A DNA stretch of 64,000 bases, from positions 1 to 64,000 of the forward strand of contig CAJXYS010000004.1 in assembly GCA_913063035.1 (NCBI GenBank). The letters are read 5' to 3'. The notes beneath the pieces were generated by a model, which worked only from the letters and a program-made list of their open reading frames with translations, was not told the DNA's origin and made no database searches. The position numbers and the translations under genes are program-made. The first letter of the stretch is position 1. Each line of letters opens with the position of its first letter. Source of the stretch: an uncultured Maritimibacter sp. (GTDB lineage: Bacteria > Pseudomonadota > Alphaproteobacteria > Rhodobacterales > Rhodobacteraceae). Positions 46,370 through 55,542 of this stretch are shown here, in pieces.

Positions 46370-48542
46370 CGGCCGCCCCCTGCCCCGGGCCCGCACCGAT
46401 GATCTCTGCCTTCGGGCCGTCGGCCACGACGCGGCCGTCCTGCAGCACGATCACCCGGTCGACGAGGTCGAGCAGGCTCATCCGGTGCGTCACCACGATC
46501 AGCGTGCGGTCCGCGGCATGCGCCTTGAGCCGGGCGATCACGGCCTTCTCGGTGGCGACGTCCATCGCCGAGGTTGGTTCGTCGAGCACCAGCACCGGCG
46601 GCGCCCCGAGCAGCGCGCGGGCCAGCGCGATCGACTGGCGCTGCCCGCCCGACAGCCCCTCGCCCCGCTCGCGCAGGCGCAGGGCATAGCCATCGGGATG
46701 GCGCGCGGCGAAATCGTCCACGCCGGCGAGCCGGGCCACCTCCAGCACCTCCTCGTCGCGCGGGCGCGCGGCCCCGATGGCGATGTTCTCGAGCAGCGTG
46801 CCCGAGAACAGCCAGACATCCTGCAGGACCGAGCCGATGTTGCGGCGCAGATCGCCCGGATCGACCTGGCGGATATCGGTCCCGTCGATCCGCACCGCGC
46901 CGCGCGTCGGCTCGTAAAGCCCGAGCGCCAGGCGCGCGACGGTGCTCTTGCCGGACCCGATCGGCCCGATCACCGCGACCTTCTCGCCCGCCGCGATCTC
47001 GAGCGACACGCCTTTCAGCGCCTCCTCGCGGGCGTCCGGATAGGCAAAGCTGACATCGTTGAAGCTGAGCCGCCCCGCGACCCGCGGCCGCGAGAGAAAG
47101 CGCCGGCCCGGCGGACGCTCGCTCTCGGCGCGCATCAGCGCGTCGATGGCCCGGTAGGCCGTGCGCGCCTGGCTGGCGCGCACCAGCGTCTGCGCCACCT
47201 GCCCCAGGGGCGCCAGCGCCCGCCCGGTCAGGATCACGCTGGCGATGAGCGCGCCCATCGAAATCCGGTTCTCGATGATCAGGAACACCCCGTAGAAGAC
47301 GATCAGCACCTGCGCCGCCTGCTGGGTGAAGGCGGTGGCGTTGAGCGCAAACTGGCTGACCGCCCGGGTCCGCACGCCATGGCCCGCCTGGGCGGCAAGC
47401 GCCCGGTCCCAGCGCGCGGCCATATGCGCCTCGGCCCGGGCGGTCTTGATCGTCTCGAGCCCCGACAGGGTTTCGACCAGCACGGCCTGTTTCGACTGGC
47501 CGTCCGCGAAGCTTCGCTCGGCCAGGCGGCTCAGCACCGGCTGGGTCAGGAGCGCAACGACCAGCACCACCGGCAGGGCGATCAGCGGGATCACCGCCAG
47601 CGGCCCGCCGATCAGCGAGATGACGAACACGAAAAGGAAGACAAAGGGCAGGTCCACGACCGCCACCAGCGTCGCCGAGGCCATGAAGTCGCGCAGCATG
47701 TCGAACTCGCGCAGCGCCGCCGCCATCGCCCCGGTGGAGCCCTTGCGCACCGCCATCCGCAGCGACAACAGCCGCGCGAAGACCTGCCGGCCGATCACCA
47801 GGTCGGCCCGCTGGCCGGCGCGGTCGATGAACCCGGCCCGGAGCGTCTTGATCGCGAAATCGAAGACCAGCGCGATGCCCACCCCGACGGTCAGCGCGAC
47901 CAGGCTTTCGGTCGCCTGGTTCGGGAGCACGCGGTCATAGACCACCATGATGAAGATAGAGGTGGTCAGCGCCAGCACGTTGGCCACCGCCGCGGCCAGG
48001 ATCACCTGGAGGTAGCTCCAGCGATTTGCGGCGATGGCCGACCAGAACCAGTGCCCCTCGCCGGCGCCGGGCGCCTCGGCGCCACCGGCCGGGCGCAGGA
48101 TCAGCGCCTCGCCCGTGGCCACCTTGCCAAGCGTCGCCGCCGTCATCCGCCCGGTGCCTTCGCCGAGCCGCGGGTCGAAGACGTCGAAGCCCCCGCGGCG
48201 CAGCCCCTCGACCACGACGGCGCCGTCGCCGGTCAGCAGGATCGCCGGCAGGAGCGCGGCATCGAGTTCCCCGGGCGAGAGCGGGCCGAAGCCGACCTGG
48301 AAGCCCGCGGCCTCGGCCGCGCGGATCGCCGCGCGCAGCCCGTCATCGTCCTCGTCCGGGCGGTCGGCCTCCTCGATCAGCGCGCGCGAGACCGGCAGGC
48401 CCAAACCGGCCGAGGCATGCACGAGACAGGCCGCGATCCGGGCGCGCCTGTCCATCGCGGTCGACCCGTCGTCGGCGGGCGCGGTCCCGGCGGCGGCCGG
48501 CGCGTCGGCGGGCGCGGTCCCGGCGCCGGTCATCCGCCGCAT
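46362..48542 (-). CDS. Type I secretion ABC transporter with C39-like domain (LapB-type)
   Basis: ABC exporter of 726 residues. After an Ala/Pro-rich N-terminus comes a C39-peptidase-like domain (about 30-150, IAACLVHASAGLGLPVS) without the catalytic Cys-His pair arrangement of true peptidases. Six membrane helices (about 170-430) and the nucleotide domain with Walker A GPIGSGKSTVARL, the signature LSGGQRQSIALARAL and Walker B VLVLDEPTSAMD follow. It would pump the large surface protein without cleaving a leader. Start uncertain: ATG at 48542, 48533 or 48455; none has a strong ribosome site and the first two overlap the TolC-like gene. Confidence 0.92.
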   Translation of the reverse strand: MRRMTGAGTAPADAPAAAGTAPADDGSTAMDRRARIAACLVHASAGLGLPVSRALIEEADRPDEDDDGLRAAIRAAEAAGFQVGFGPLSPGELDAALLPAILLTGDGAVVVEGLRRGGFDVFDPRLGEGTGRMTAATLGKVATGEALILRPAGGAEAPGAGEGHWFWSAIAANRWSYLQVILAAAVANVLALTTSIFIMVVYDRVLPNQATESLVALTVGVGIALVFDFAIKTLRAGFIDRAGQRADLVIGRQVFARLLSLRMAVRKGSTGAMAAALREFDMLRDFMASATLVAVVDLPFVFLFVFVISLIGGPLAVIPLIALPVVLVVALLTQPVLSRLAERSFADGQSKQAVLVETLSGLETIKTARAEAHMAARWDRALAAQAGHGVRTRAVSQFALNATAFTQQAAQVLIVFYGVFLIIENRISMGALIASVILTGRALAPLGQVAQTLVRASQARTAYRAIDALMRAESERPPGRRFLSRPRVAGRLSFNDVSFAYPDAREEALKGVSLEIAAGEKVAVIGPIGSGKSTVARLALGLYEPTRGAVRIDGTDIRQVDPGDLRRNIGSVLQDVWLFSGTLLENIAIGAARPRDEEVLEVARLAGVDDFAARHPDGYALRLRERGEGLSGGQRQSIALARALLGAPPVLVLDEPTSAMDVATEKAVIARLKAHAADRTLIVVTHRMSLLDLVDRVIVLQDGRVVADGPKAEIIGAGPGQGAADA
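48471..48525. repeat. 33-bp tandem duplication at the ABC gene 5' end
   Basis: A 22-bp segment at 48471-48492 recurs exactly at 48504-48525, an offset of 33 bp (11 codons). It encodes the repeated APADAPAAAGTAPADDG stretch just after the annotated start. It may be a recent slippage product in GC-rich DNA, and bears on which start codon is used. Confidence 0.75.
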
Positions 48543-49843
48543 CCGGCGGCGCAGAGCCCGAGCGCGGGCATCAACCCGCCCGTCAGCCGCAGCATCTCGT
48601 AGCCCGTCAGGCGCTGGCGGCTTTCCACCTCGAGCCGCGCCGCGCGCGCCAGGTCGAGATCCCGGCCGAGATCCAGCAGGTCCACGATGTCGGCCCGGCC
48701 CGCGCGCAACTGTGCCCGCGCATCCGCCAGCGCCGCGGCGGCGGCCTCTTCGGCGGCGCGGGCGGCGGCGACCTCGCGGGTCAGCGCGGCCGCCCGCGCC
48801 GCTGCCTGGCGGTAGGCGCTCGAGAGGCGCTCCGTCTCCAGCGCGCGGCGGGCCACGGCCGCATCGCGCCGCGCGCGAGCCTCGGCGACGGCGGCTTTCT
48901 GGCGGCCGGCCGTCCCGACCGGGTAATCCAGCCGCAGCCCCGCGCCGAGCGCCGGGTCGTCGTCGAGCGGGGCCTGCCCGGTAATATCCAGGAACACCGT
49001 CGGCCGCGCCCCGGCCTCCGCCCGGGCGAGGTCGGCCTCGGCGGCTTCCGTCTCGGCCCGTAGTGCGGCCAGCGCGGGATGCGCGCCGGGACGCCCCCCC
49101 GCCGGGGGCGGCGCCGGCGGCACGGGGCCGACCGCGGCCGGCACGTGCCCGAATATTTCGGCCAGGCGGGCCTCGGCCGCAGCGATCCGGCCCTCCGCCG
49201 CGGCCCGGCGCGCGGCAAGATCCGCCCCGCGCGACGCGACGCGCAACGCCTCGGCCTGGCGCCCGGCCCCGGCCGCGAGCCGCTGTTCGACCTGCGCGGC
49301 GACGGCCGCGTGGCGATCCTGCGCGTCGACGATCACCCGGAGCGCCTGGCGCGCGACCGCCAGCGATTCCCAGGCCGTGACGCCGTCGAAGGCCCGCGCC
49401 GCCAGGCTGTCGCCGCTATCCGCCCGCGCGGCGTCGCGCCGCGCCGCCGCCGCGCGTTGCCCGGCCCGCGCGACGCCCCCGTCATAGAGCCGCTGCGTGG
49501 CGCGCGCGGTCGGCACGACCCCGTCCGCGCCCGCGGTGTTGGCGCTGGCCTCCAGCCCGATGTTGAAGCTCGGCCGGAAGGCCGCGCCGGCCCGGCTCAG
49601 CGCGGCCTCGGCCGCGGCCTCGCCCGCCGCCGCGGCGTCGCGGACCGGGGTGTCGGCCAGCGCCACGGCGAGCGCGCGGGCCAGCGGCGTGCCCGCCAGG
49701 CGCGGTTCGGGCACGGCCGGAGACGGCGTCTCTGGCGCCGCGGCGGGCGGCCCATCGCCCCCCGGCGGCGGCGGCCCCGCGGGTAGGCAGGCCACCAGGC
49801 AGACCGGCAGCGCCACGAGCAGAAAGAGCCGGGACCGGGTCAT
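48530..49843 (-). CDS. TolC-like outer-membrane efflux lipoprotein of the type I system
   Basis: Outer-membrane channel of 437 residues. The N-terminus MTRSRLFLLVALPVCLVAC carries a lipobox (LVAC, Cys19), so it is probably a lipoprotein. The body is Ala/Arg/Glu-rich with TolC-repeat features (FRPSFNIGLEASANTAG, QRLYDGGVARAGQRAAAA, and a second half starting AALRAETEAAEADLARAEAGARPTVFLD). The proline/glycine linker at residues 22-45 is long. It overlaps the SapC-like gene by 4 nt (ATGA) and the ABC gene downstream. Confidence 0.88.
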   Translation of the reverse strand: MTRSRLFLLVALPVCLVACLPAGPPPPGGDGPPAAAPETPSPAVPEPRLAGTPLARALAVALADTPVRDAAAAGEAAAEAALSRAGAAFRPSFNIGLEASANTAGADGVVPTARATQRLYDGGVARAGQRAAAARRDAARADSGDSLAARAFDGVTAWESLAVARQALRVIVDAQDRHAAVAAQVEQRLAAGAGRQAEALRVASRGADLAARRAAAEGRIAAAEARLAEIFGHVPAAVGPVPPAPPPAGGRPGAHPALAALRAETEAAEADLARAEAGARPTVFLDITGQAPLDDDPALGAGLRLDYPVGTAGRQKAAVAEARARRDAAVARRALETERLSSAYRQAAARAAALTREVAAARAAEEAAAAALADARAQLRAGRADIVDLLDLGRDLDLARAARLEVESRQRLTGYEMLRLTGGLMPALGLCAAGCGG

Positions 49844-50625
49844 TCGCTGGCCGCCGCCGCGCGCACCGCGGCCAGGAACGCATCCGCCCGCGCGGCCTCC
49901 GGGTCGGGCCGACCGGCCGGGACGTGCGCGCCCGCCCCACGCACCGGGGCGTCGGCCGGTTCGGTCGGAAAGCGGCGCAGCGTTTCGAGCGAGACCTGCT
50001 GGAGATGCGCCAGCTGCAAGGCCCCCGACCGGTGAGCCTCGGCCAGCGCCGCGCCCGAAAGCCGCGCCAGGGCGTCCGCGTCGGGGACCATCAGATCCGG
50101 GCGTACGCCCGTCCAGGGCACGAGCAGGCCCGCGGCGTCCAGCACCGCCGTGGCCGACCGCGCCGCCGCGCGCGAGCGCGCCCAGGCGCCAAGCCGCGCC
50201 ACCCGGTCGGCCGTCGCCTTGTGCAACGCGCCATCGGCCGCAAAGAGCGGCAGCGCCCCGCGCTGGCCGGCCGGCAGCAGCGCGGCCGGGTCGACATGCA
50301 CCGCCGTCCCGGCCGCGTCGGCGGCGGGGCGGAAGGGATAGGCGCGCAGCAGATGCGGCGTGTAAGAGGCGCGCCAGCGCCCCGCCCCGTCGATCAGCAC
50401 CGACGGGCCGTCCGGGGCGAAGCGCAGCGGCACCGCCGGCCCCGTCCCGTCCGCGCCGCGGGCAAAGGCGAAGGGCATCCGCACCGCCACCGCCGCGATC
50501 TCGGCCAGGGCCACCGGCACCTCGCCCCAGTCGGCGGCAAAGGCATAATCGGCCGGGCGCCGCCAGGCGCGGCCGGCATGAACCTCCGGCGAGAGAGGCA
50601 CGGTGCTGTCATTCATGCGTGTCAT
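49840..50625 (-). CDS. SapC-family protein
   Basis: Soluble protein of 261 residues without a signal peptide. It matches the SapC family: VPLSPEVHAGRAWRRP, then DYAFAADWGEVPVALAEIAAVAVRMPFAFA, LIDGAGRWRASYTPHLLRAYPF (the family core GRW..gYiP..lR.yPF) and PLFAADG. SapC was named from the Campylobacter fetus S-layer locus, where it precedes the type I secretion genes sapDEF; its biochemical role is not known. The start at 50625 is tentative (50616 is possible). It sits between the secreted-protein gene and its exporter genes, the same order as in sap. Confidence 0.85.
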   Translation of the reverse strand: MTRMNDSTVPLSPEVHAGRAWRRPADYAFAADWGEVPVALAEIAAVAVRMPFAFARGADGTGPAVPLRFAPDGPSVLIDGAGRWRASYTPHLLRAYPFRPAADAAGTAVHVDPAALLPAGQRGALPLFAADGALHKATADRVARLGAWARSRAAARSATAVLDAAGLLVPWTGVRPDLMVPDADALARLSGAALAEAHRSGALQLAHLQQVSLETLRRFPTEPADAPVRGAGAHVPAGRPDPEAARADAFLAAVRAAAASE

Positions 50626-50635
50626 ACCGGGCCGC

Positions 50636-50663
50636 GGCCCCGCGCGTCGCACCGCGCGGGGCC
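50636..50663 (-). promoter_or_regulatory. Strong stem-loop between the surface-protein gene and the exporter genes
   Basis: A perfect 11-bp inverted repeat: arms GGCCCCGCGCG (50636-50646) and CGCGCGGGGCC (50653-50663), loop of 6 nt. It starts 10 nt after the surface-protein stop and ends 11 nt before the SapC-like start on the minus-strand transcript. No U-run. It can act as a partial terminator or 3' stabiliser so that the secreted protein is made in excess over its secretion machinery. Confidence 0.78.
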
Positions 50664-50672
50664 TGTGCTGGA

Positions 50673-53600
50673 TCAGACCTCGGCCTGGTTGCGCAGCAGC
50701 TCGAAATTGTCGGCGGTGAAGCCCGAAAGCGCATCGCCCGTGAGGCCCACGAAATCGGCGATGTAGTCGATGTCGGCATAGTCGTCGCTTTCATCGTCCG
50801 GCGTGCCGCTGTCGCGAACCGCCACGTCGCCATCCGCACCGAAGCCGACCTTGGCCAGCGACGACCCGCTCGCATCGCCCGAAAGCACGAAGAGCACGTC
50901 GCCCTCGCCCATGCCGGTAAGGCTGTCGTTGATGAGCTGCACGACATCCGCGTCCTCGAAATCTTCCATCGCGCCCTCGAAGATCACCAGCCCGGTGTCG
51001 TCGCTGACCGCGAGGGTTTCGCCCGTCGCGACCTTCTGGATGGCGTCGCCGCCGACACCGCCGATGCTGTAGTCGTCGACATCGACCAGGATCGCGTCGG
51101 CATTCTCGCCAGCGCCGGTTTCGAAGCCGTAAATCGTCTCGAGCCCGCCGAAGCCCGCGGAACTCTCGACCACCACGCTCTGCGTGCCGGCGCCATCAAT
51201 GCCCTGCAGGTGGGCGAAGCCCTCGAAACCGAAACCGCCGTCATCGGCCGGCACCCCGAAGCCGATGCCATAGCTGCCATTGCCCGTTTCCGGGGTGACG
51301 CCGAAACTCACGAGTTCCACCGTCGCGGCGGTGTCGTTCCGGATGGCGGCGTAGTCGATATCGACCTGGAAATAGGCATAGTCGAGATTGGCGTTTACTT
51401 CCCCCGTCTCAACCGTGTCATCTTCCTGCACATGCGTTCCGTAGCTGGGCGTGACAGTGTCGTCGTACCCGACTGCGCCGCCGAAGAAGATGTCGAAATC
51501 GAAGCCGTCGATCAGGTCCGGCGCGCCCGCGAAGAAGTCCAGCGCCGCCTCGCGATCCACGGCGACGGTCACGGTGTCGCCCTCGCGGGTGATCTTCAAC
51601 TCGCCCTCGTCCCCGTTCAGGTTGCCAAGGAAGAAGCTGTCATCGTCGGAAAGCGTGTCGTCGCTGAAATCGGACAGCCCGCCGCCATCGACGATCGCGT
51701 CTTGGCCGTCAGCCACGAAACTGTCATTGCTGTCCTCCAGCATCCCCACCGCGTCGGTGAAGGTACCGGTCGCGAGATCATAGGCGAAGCCGGTGAAGTA
51801 CTCGTCCTCGGCCCGATCACCGGGATCGGAGAGCAGGACCGTGATCGGGTCACCGGTCGCCGGGTCGACACGCAGCGCATCGATGACCAGGTCGCCATAC
51901 TCGTCCAGCTCGACCCCGAATTCGCGCGCCGTGACGGTGCCACCCGCCGCGACCGACGCCAGGTAACCGGCCTGCGGATCGAACTCCTCGGCCGAGACGT
52001 CTTCCTTCACGAGGATCACCGCCGCCGGCCCGTCGGCCGGAAACGCCACGTCCTCGGCGATCACGATGACGTTGTCGGCCAGGTCCCCAGTGCTCAAGCC
52101 GAGATCGCTTAGGGTGATGGTCTGCCCAGCGATCCCGGTGGTGTCGATATTCGTGCCATCGGACCCCAGCGCCCCGGCCAGCTGCGCCGCCGGGATATCA
52201 TAGAGGGTGACCGCGGGATCGTCGTTCTGCCCGACGGTCTCGCCTGACAGGGTCAGGTTCGACTGTACGATGCCGAGCCCGTCGTCGGTGAGGGTCACGA
52301 AAGACGACAGCGCCGCGAGATCGGTTTCTTCGGGGCCGCCGTCGAAGGCGAAGCTTTCCGCCAGCTGGCCGTCGGCACCGTAGAGCAGCGCCTTGTAATG
52401 GAAGTCGGACAGCCGGTCGGACTCGGTGACGGTGTAGTCCATGTCCAGGACGGCGACGAACTGCCCGTTCGAGAGCGTGCCCGTCTCCTCGATCTCGGCC
52501 GCGAAATTCTCGACGCCGGCGACCGCATCCACCTCCGGCCGGATCACCCGCCCGCCATGGGCAAAGACCGTCTGGCCGTCGATATCGGAATTGACCAGCA
52601 GGTTGAGCGTCACGCTCGTGGCGCCCGCGGCCGCGATGGTGACGGGCACGGCGGCGGTGCTGCCGTCGAGCGCCTCGATGTCCTCGGGCGGGATGGCGAT
52701 GCTGAAGACGCCGTTCGCGCCGGTCTGGCCGGTATAGGTCTCTTCGCCGATGGTCACGCTCACCTCGGTGCCCGCGTCGACGTTCGACACCGCCCCGTCG
52801 ACGGTGTTCTCCCTTTCGACGAGATTGCCGCCCTCGTCGAATTCCTGCGCGTCGAAGACGACGACATCGCCGTCCTGCTCGCCACCCTCGAGGGTGATGG
52901 CCGGTCCGGTCTGGTCGGTCACCTCCACCTCGGTCGTGGCGGCGGCGGAGTCCTGCAGACCGTCATTGGCCACGGCCGAGATCGTGTATGTCTCGACCGC
53001 GGCGCTCGAGAGATCGAGCGCCTCGGTCGCCCAGGCGCCCGTTTCGTCCGCGGTCACCGTGATGTCCCCGGCAAAGAGCGTCGAGCTGAGCGTGACGGTC
53101 GCCCCCGCCTCGGCCGTACCGGAAATGGTGACCGAACCGGCCTCGTTCGGGTCGATCACGTCGTCGCCCGCGACGGTGGCGATCACCGGCGCGGCGGGCG
53201 GGGCGACATTCACCGTCACCGCGCGCGTCGCGGGCGCGGAGCTGTTCCCGACCGAGTCGGCCGCCGTCGCCGAAAGCGTGAGCGCCCCGTCGCTGGCCCC
53301 CGAGAGATCCGCCGTCACCGTCCAGGCGCCGTCGGCCCCGGCGGTCGCCGTGAGGTCGGCGATGCCGTCCCCGCTGACCGTGACGGTCGCGCCTGCCTCG
53401 GCCGTGCCGGAAATGGTCAGCGAGTCGGCCTCGGTCGCGTCGATCACGTCGTCGCCCGCGACGGTGGCGATCACCGGTGCATCGGGCACGGTGGCGTCGA
53501 GGGTGACCTGCGCGGTCTGGGCGGCGCTGGTGACCTCGGTCGGCGTGCCTTCGGCGGTCTCGACTTCGGTGGTGGCGGTGACGGAAACCTCATGCGCGCC

Positions 53601-55175
53601 ATCCGCCGGAAGATCCTCGGCGGCGAAGGTCACGGACCAGGTGTTGTCCGTTCCCACGGTCGTGGTGGCGGTTTCGTCCCCGAACGCGACGGTGATCTCG
53701 GTCTCTTCACGGCCCGTGCCGGTGAAGGTCACGCCCGCAGCGGCCTCGGCGGCGTCGATTTCGGTGTCGACCTCGGCGAGGGTCGGGCGGAGCGGTCGGG
53801 CGGACTCGATTTCGCCCTCGATATCGAGGTCCCCCACATCGTTCCCGGCCTCGACCTCGTCCGCGAGCGTACCGGTGACGACAGACTGGACGGTCGCAAT
53901 GCCGTCGCTGTTCGTCGCTTCGTCCACGGCTTCGTTGGCCACCCTGGCCGCCGTGGCGATGTCGGCGCTTCGTCCCGTGTCGAGCCCGGCCTCTTCAAGC
54001 GCCGCGTTAATTGCGGCGGCAATTTCGGTCTCCTCCGTGAGCGGGTCCTCGCCCTCCCCGGCATCTTGCAGCGCGCGGGCCAGCGCGGTCACCGCGGCAC
54101 CGTCATCGCCGCCCGCGGCCTTGGCCAGGCTCATGACGTTGGCGACCTTCGCCGCGGCCTGGAGTGCGGCGGGATCGTCACTCTCTGCCTCGGCCGCCTC
54201 CACCGGGTCGAGCGACGTCAGAGGCTCGCTATAATCCTCCAGCCCGAGCTTCGTCTTGATGACCTCTTCGGCCTCGGCGGCGTCGAGCGGTTCATCGTCT
54301 TCTGCGGTCGCCTCCACCAACGACTGCACCAGCGTCGTCAGCGGCGTCACAACGGTCGAGCCCGCCGGGGCGGTCAGCGTGCCGGTGAAGGGCTCACCGG
54401 TGGAAATGTCGATGCCGTCAATCGAGGTCAGCACCATGTCGGCGTCGAAGATGGACCGGTCGAAGAACCCGATATCTGGCTCCTCATCTTCGTCATCTGC
54501 GGTGAAGGTGTAGCGTTCGCCCTCATCCCACCTGCCGTTTTCATTGGCATCGTGGAACACGCGCGCCCCGGCCAGGTAGCCGTCGGCGACGGGTGCGAAC
54601 TCGGGCGCCCCCGCCCCGCCGCCGTCCGGATCGGAGCCCGACGCGACGGCCGCCGCCCCGCCGAGCGCCAGGCCGCCGGCCGCGATCTGGCCGAGCCCGA
54701 GCCCGAGCCCCGCCGGCGCCACGCCCGCGGCCGCGGCGATGGCCTCGCCCGTGGCGGCGGCCACCATCACCTCGCCGCCGGCACCGGTCGTCACGGCCCC
54801 GGCGGGCAAGGTGGTCGTCCGCCCGCCGGACAGCGTGACCTCGACCTGCCCGTCCGCCAGCACGCGGAAGCTCTCGACGCCCTCGACGTCGGACAGCGCG
54901 ACCAGCTCCTGCGTGGCCTGCGCGGCCGCCGCCATCGGCAGCAGCAGCGTCATGCCGGACAGCCCGGCCGCGACGGCGCGCTGATTCTTTCGCACCCAGT
55001 CGCGGACGAATCGCCGGCGCGCCGACGAATCACGCGGCACGTCCACCGGCCGGGCGCCCTCGGCCCGCGCCAGATCCGCGTCGTCTGCAAAGAAAACCCC
55101 GGGGAGAACGGTGTAGCCATCGGTCGCCCGGGCCAGAACCATCTTCCGCACCGTCGCGCGCACGTCATCCGTCAT
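50673..55175 (-). CDS. Large type I-secreted surface protein with Ig-like repeats
   Basis: Very acidic protein of 1500 residues. N-terminus: about 65 soluble residues, a hydrophobic segment (AVAAGLSGMTLLLPMAAAA), a BapA-prefix-like part (SFRVLADGQVEVTLSGG) and a Gly/Ala helix (about 145-190). An EF-hand-like site FHDANENGRWDEGE is near residue 206. An Ala/Glu-rich segment follows (260-460), then Ig-like domains (about 470-770) including two near-identical 96-residue units opening with VIATVAGDDVID, and a long Asp/Gly-rich region. It ends with TGDALSGFTADNFELL, fitting an uncleaved C-terminal secretion signal. I see no tandem RTX nonapeptides. ATG 55175 (AGGGA upstream) is preferred to TTG 55184. 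Likely an adhesin or S-layer-like protein. Confidence 0.85.
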   Translation of the reverse strand: MTDDVRATVRKMVLARATDGYTVLPGVFFADDADLARAEGARPVDVPRDSSARRRFVRDWVRKNQRAVAAGLSGMTLLLPMAAAAQATQELVALSDVEGVESFRVLADGQVEVTLSGGRTTTLPAGAVTTGAGGEVMVAAATGEAIAAAAGVAPAGLGLGLGQIAAGGLALGGAAAVASGSDPDGGGAGAPEFAPVADGYLAGARVFHDANENGRWDEGERYTFTADDEDEEPDIGFFDRSIFDADMVLTSIDGIDISTGEPFTGTLTAPAGSTVVTPLTTLVQSLVEATAEDDEPLDAAEAEEVIKTKLGLEDYSEPLTSLDPVEAAEAESDDPAALQAAAKVANVMSLAKAAGGDDGAAVTALARALQDAGEGEDPLTEETEIAAAINAALEEAGLDTGRSADIATAARVANEAVDEATNSDGIATVQSVVTGTLADEVEAGNDVGDLDIEGEIESARPLRPTLAEVDTEIDAAEAAAGVTFTGTGREETEITVAFGDETATTTVGTDNTWSVTFAAEDLPADGAHEVSVTATTEVETAEGTPTEVTSAAQTAQVTLDATVPDAPVIATVAGDDVIDATEADSLTISGTAEAGATVTVSGDGIADLTATAGADGAWTVTADLSGASDGALTLSATAADSVGNSSAPATRAVTVNVAPPAAPVIATVAGDDVIDPNEAGSVTISGTAEAGATVTLSSTLFAGDITVTADETGAWATEALDLSSAAVETYTISAVANDGLQDSAAATTEVEVTDQTGPAITLEGGEQDGDVVVFDAQEFDEGGNLVERENTVDGAVSNVDAGTEVSVTIGEETYTGQTGANGVFSIAIPPEDIEALDGSTAAVPVTIAAAGATSVTLNLLVNSDIDGQTVFAHGGRVIRPEVDAVAGVENFAAEIEETGTLSNGQFVAVLDMDYTVTESDRLSDFHYKALLYGADGQLAESFAFDGGPEETDLAALSSFVTLTDDGLGIVQSNLTLSGETVGQNDDPAVTLYDIPAAQLAGALGSDGTNIDTTGIAGQTITLSDLGLSTGDLADNVIVIAEDVAFPADGPAAVILVKEDVSAEEFDPQAGYLASVAAGGTVTAREFGVELDEYGDLVIDALRVDPATGDPITVLLSDPGDRAEDEYFTGFAYDLATGTFTDAVGMLEDSNDSFVADGQDAIVDGGGLSDFSDDTLSDDDSFFLGNLNGDEGELKITREGDTVTVAVDREAALDFFAGAPDLIDGFDFDIFFGGAVGYDDTVTPSYGTHVQEDDTVETGEVNANLDYAYFQVDIDYAAIRNDTAATVELVSFGVTPETGNGSYGIGFGVPADDGGFGFEGFAHLQGIDGAGTQSVVVESSAGFGGLETIYGFETGAGENADAILVDVDDYSIGGVGGDAIQKVATGETLAVSDDTGLVIFEGAMEDFEDADVVQLINDSLTGMGEGDVLFVLSGDASGSSLAKVGFGADGDVAVRDSGTPDDESDDYADIDYIADFVGLTGDALSGFTADNFELLRNQAEV
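53094..53189. repeat. Ig-unit DNA repeat, copy 1
   Basis: A 96-bp stretch highly similar to 53382-53477; the last 39 bp (53151-53189) are identical. It encodes the opening of an Ig-like unit (VIATVAGDDVID followed by TISGTAEAGATV). Confidence 0.85.
53382..53477. repeat. Ig-unit DNA repeat, copy 2
   Basis: Second copy at an offset of exactly 288 bp (96 codons), with 39 identical bases at 53439-53477. The in-frame spacing fits tandem duplication of one Ig-like domain and marks a hot spot for repeat-number change. Confidence 0.85.
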
Positions 55176-55228
55176 GTCGGTCAATCCCTGTACTCGTTAC
55201 TCATTAACACCGCCCCGCGGGTGGCGTG

Positions 55229-55257
55229 ATCATTGTCCAACCCGCCGCAACGGTCAA
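55229..55257 (-). promoter_or_regulatory. Sigma-70-type promoter for the surface-protein gene
   Basis: On the minus strand, TTGACC (55252-55257) matches five of six -35 positions and AATGAT (55229-55234) four of six -10 positions, with an exact 17-bp spacer. The start codon at 55175 would be about 45-50 nt downstream of the start site. It is the best-looking housekeeping promoter in the window. Confidence 0.55.
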
Positions 55258-55542
55258 GCCGCGTCGGCGGAACCGGCGGAATTCCTTACCCGGGCCGCCC
55301 GACAGGCCGGGCGATGTCCGCGTAACGAAAGAGGTTTCGCCCGGACAACCGGCTAGCCCCGCGGCCCCGGTCCGAAACGCCGCGCCCGTTGCCGCCCCCG
55401 TCGCGCCGTTCGCCGAAGCCAGGCCGGTCCGGCCCCAGGAGCGTAAACGGCCAGTGAGCCTGCCGCTCCCCTTGACGGCAACCGGTTTGCATTGGCGCCC
55501 CGAATCTGAGAGCCCCGCGCCCGAGCCAAGGGAGACCCGACA
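55258..55542. other. Non-coding stretch between the surface-protein promoter and the GNAT gene
   Basis: The full gap between the divergent genes is 367 nt (55176-55542). Apart from the promoter described above I see only GC-rich DNA, open frames with unnatural Pro/Arg composition, and a GGGAGA ribosome site for the GNAT gene at its right end. No convincing operator or RNA gene is seen. Confidence 0.5.

Noticed and set aside
50673..55175. RTX (GGxGxDxLx) nonapeptide array in the surface protein
   Set aside because: Reading the whole protein gives only isolated Gly/Asp stretches, no tandem nonapeptides; secretion type rests on gene context and the C-terminus.
52398..55229. A 943-codon open frame opposite the surface-protein gene
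   Set aside because: Asp/Gly codons of the sense gene keep the antisense frame open; the product is Arg/Gly/Val-rich without motifs.
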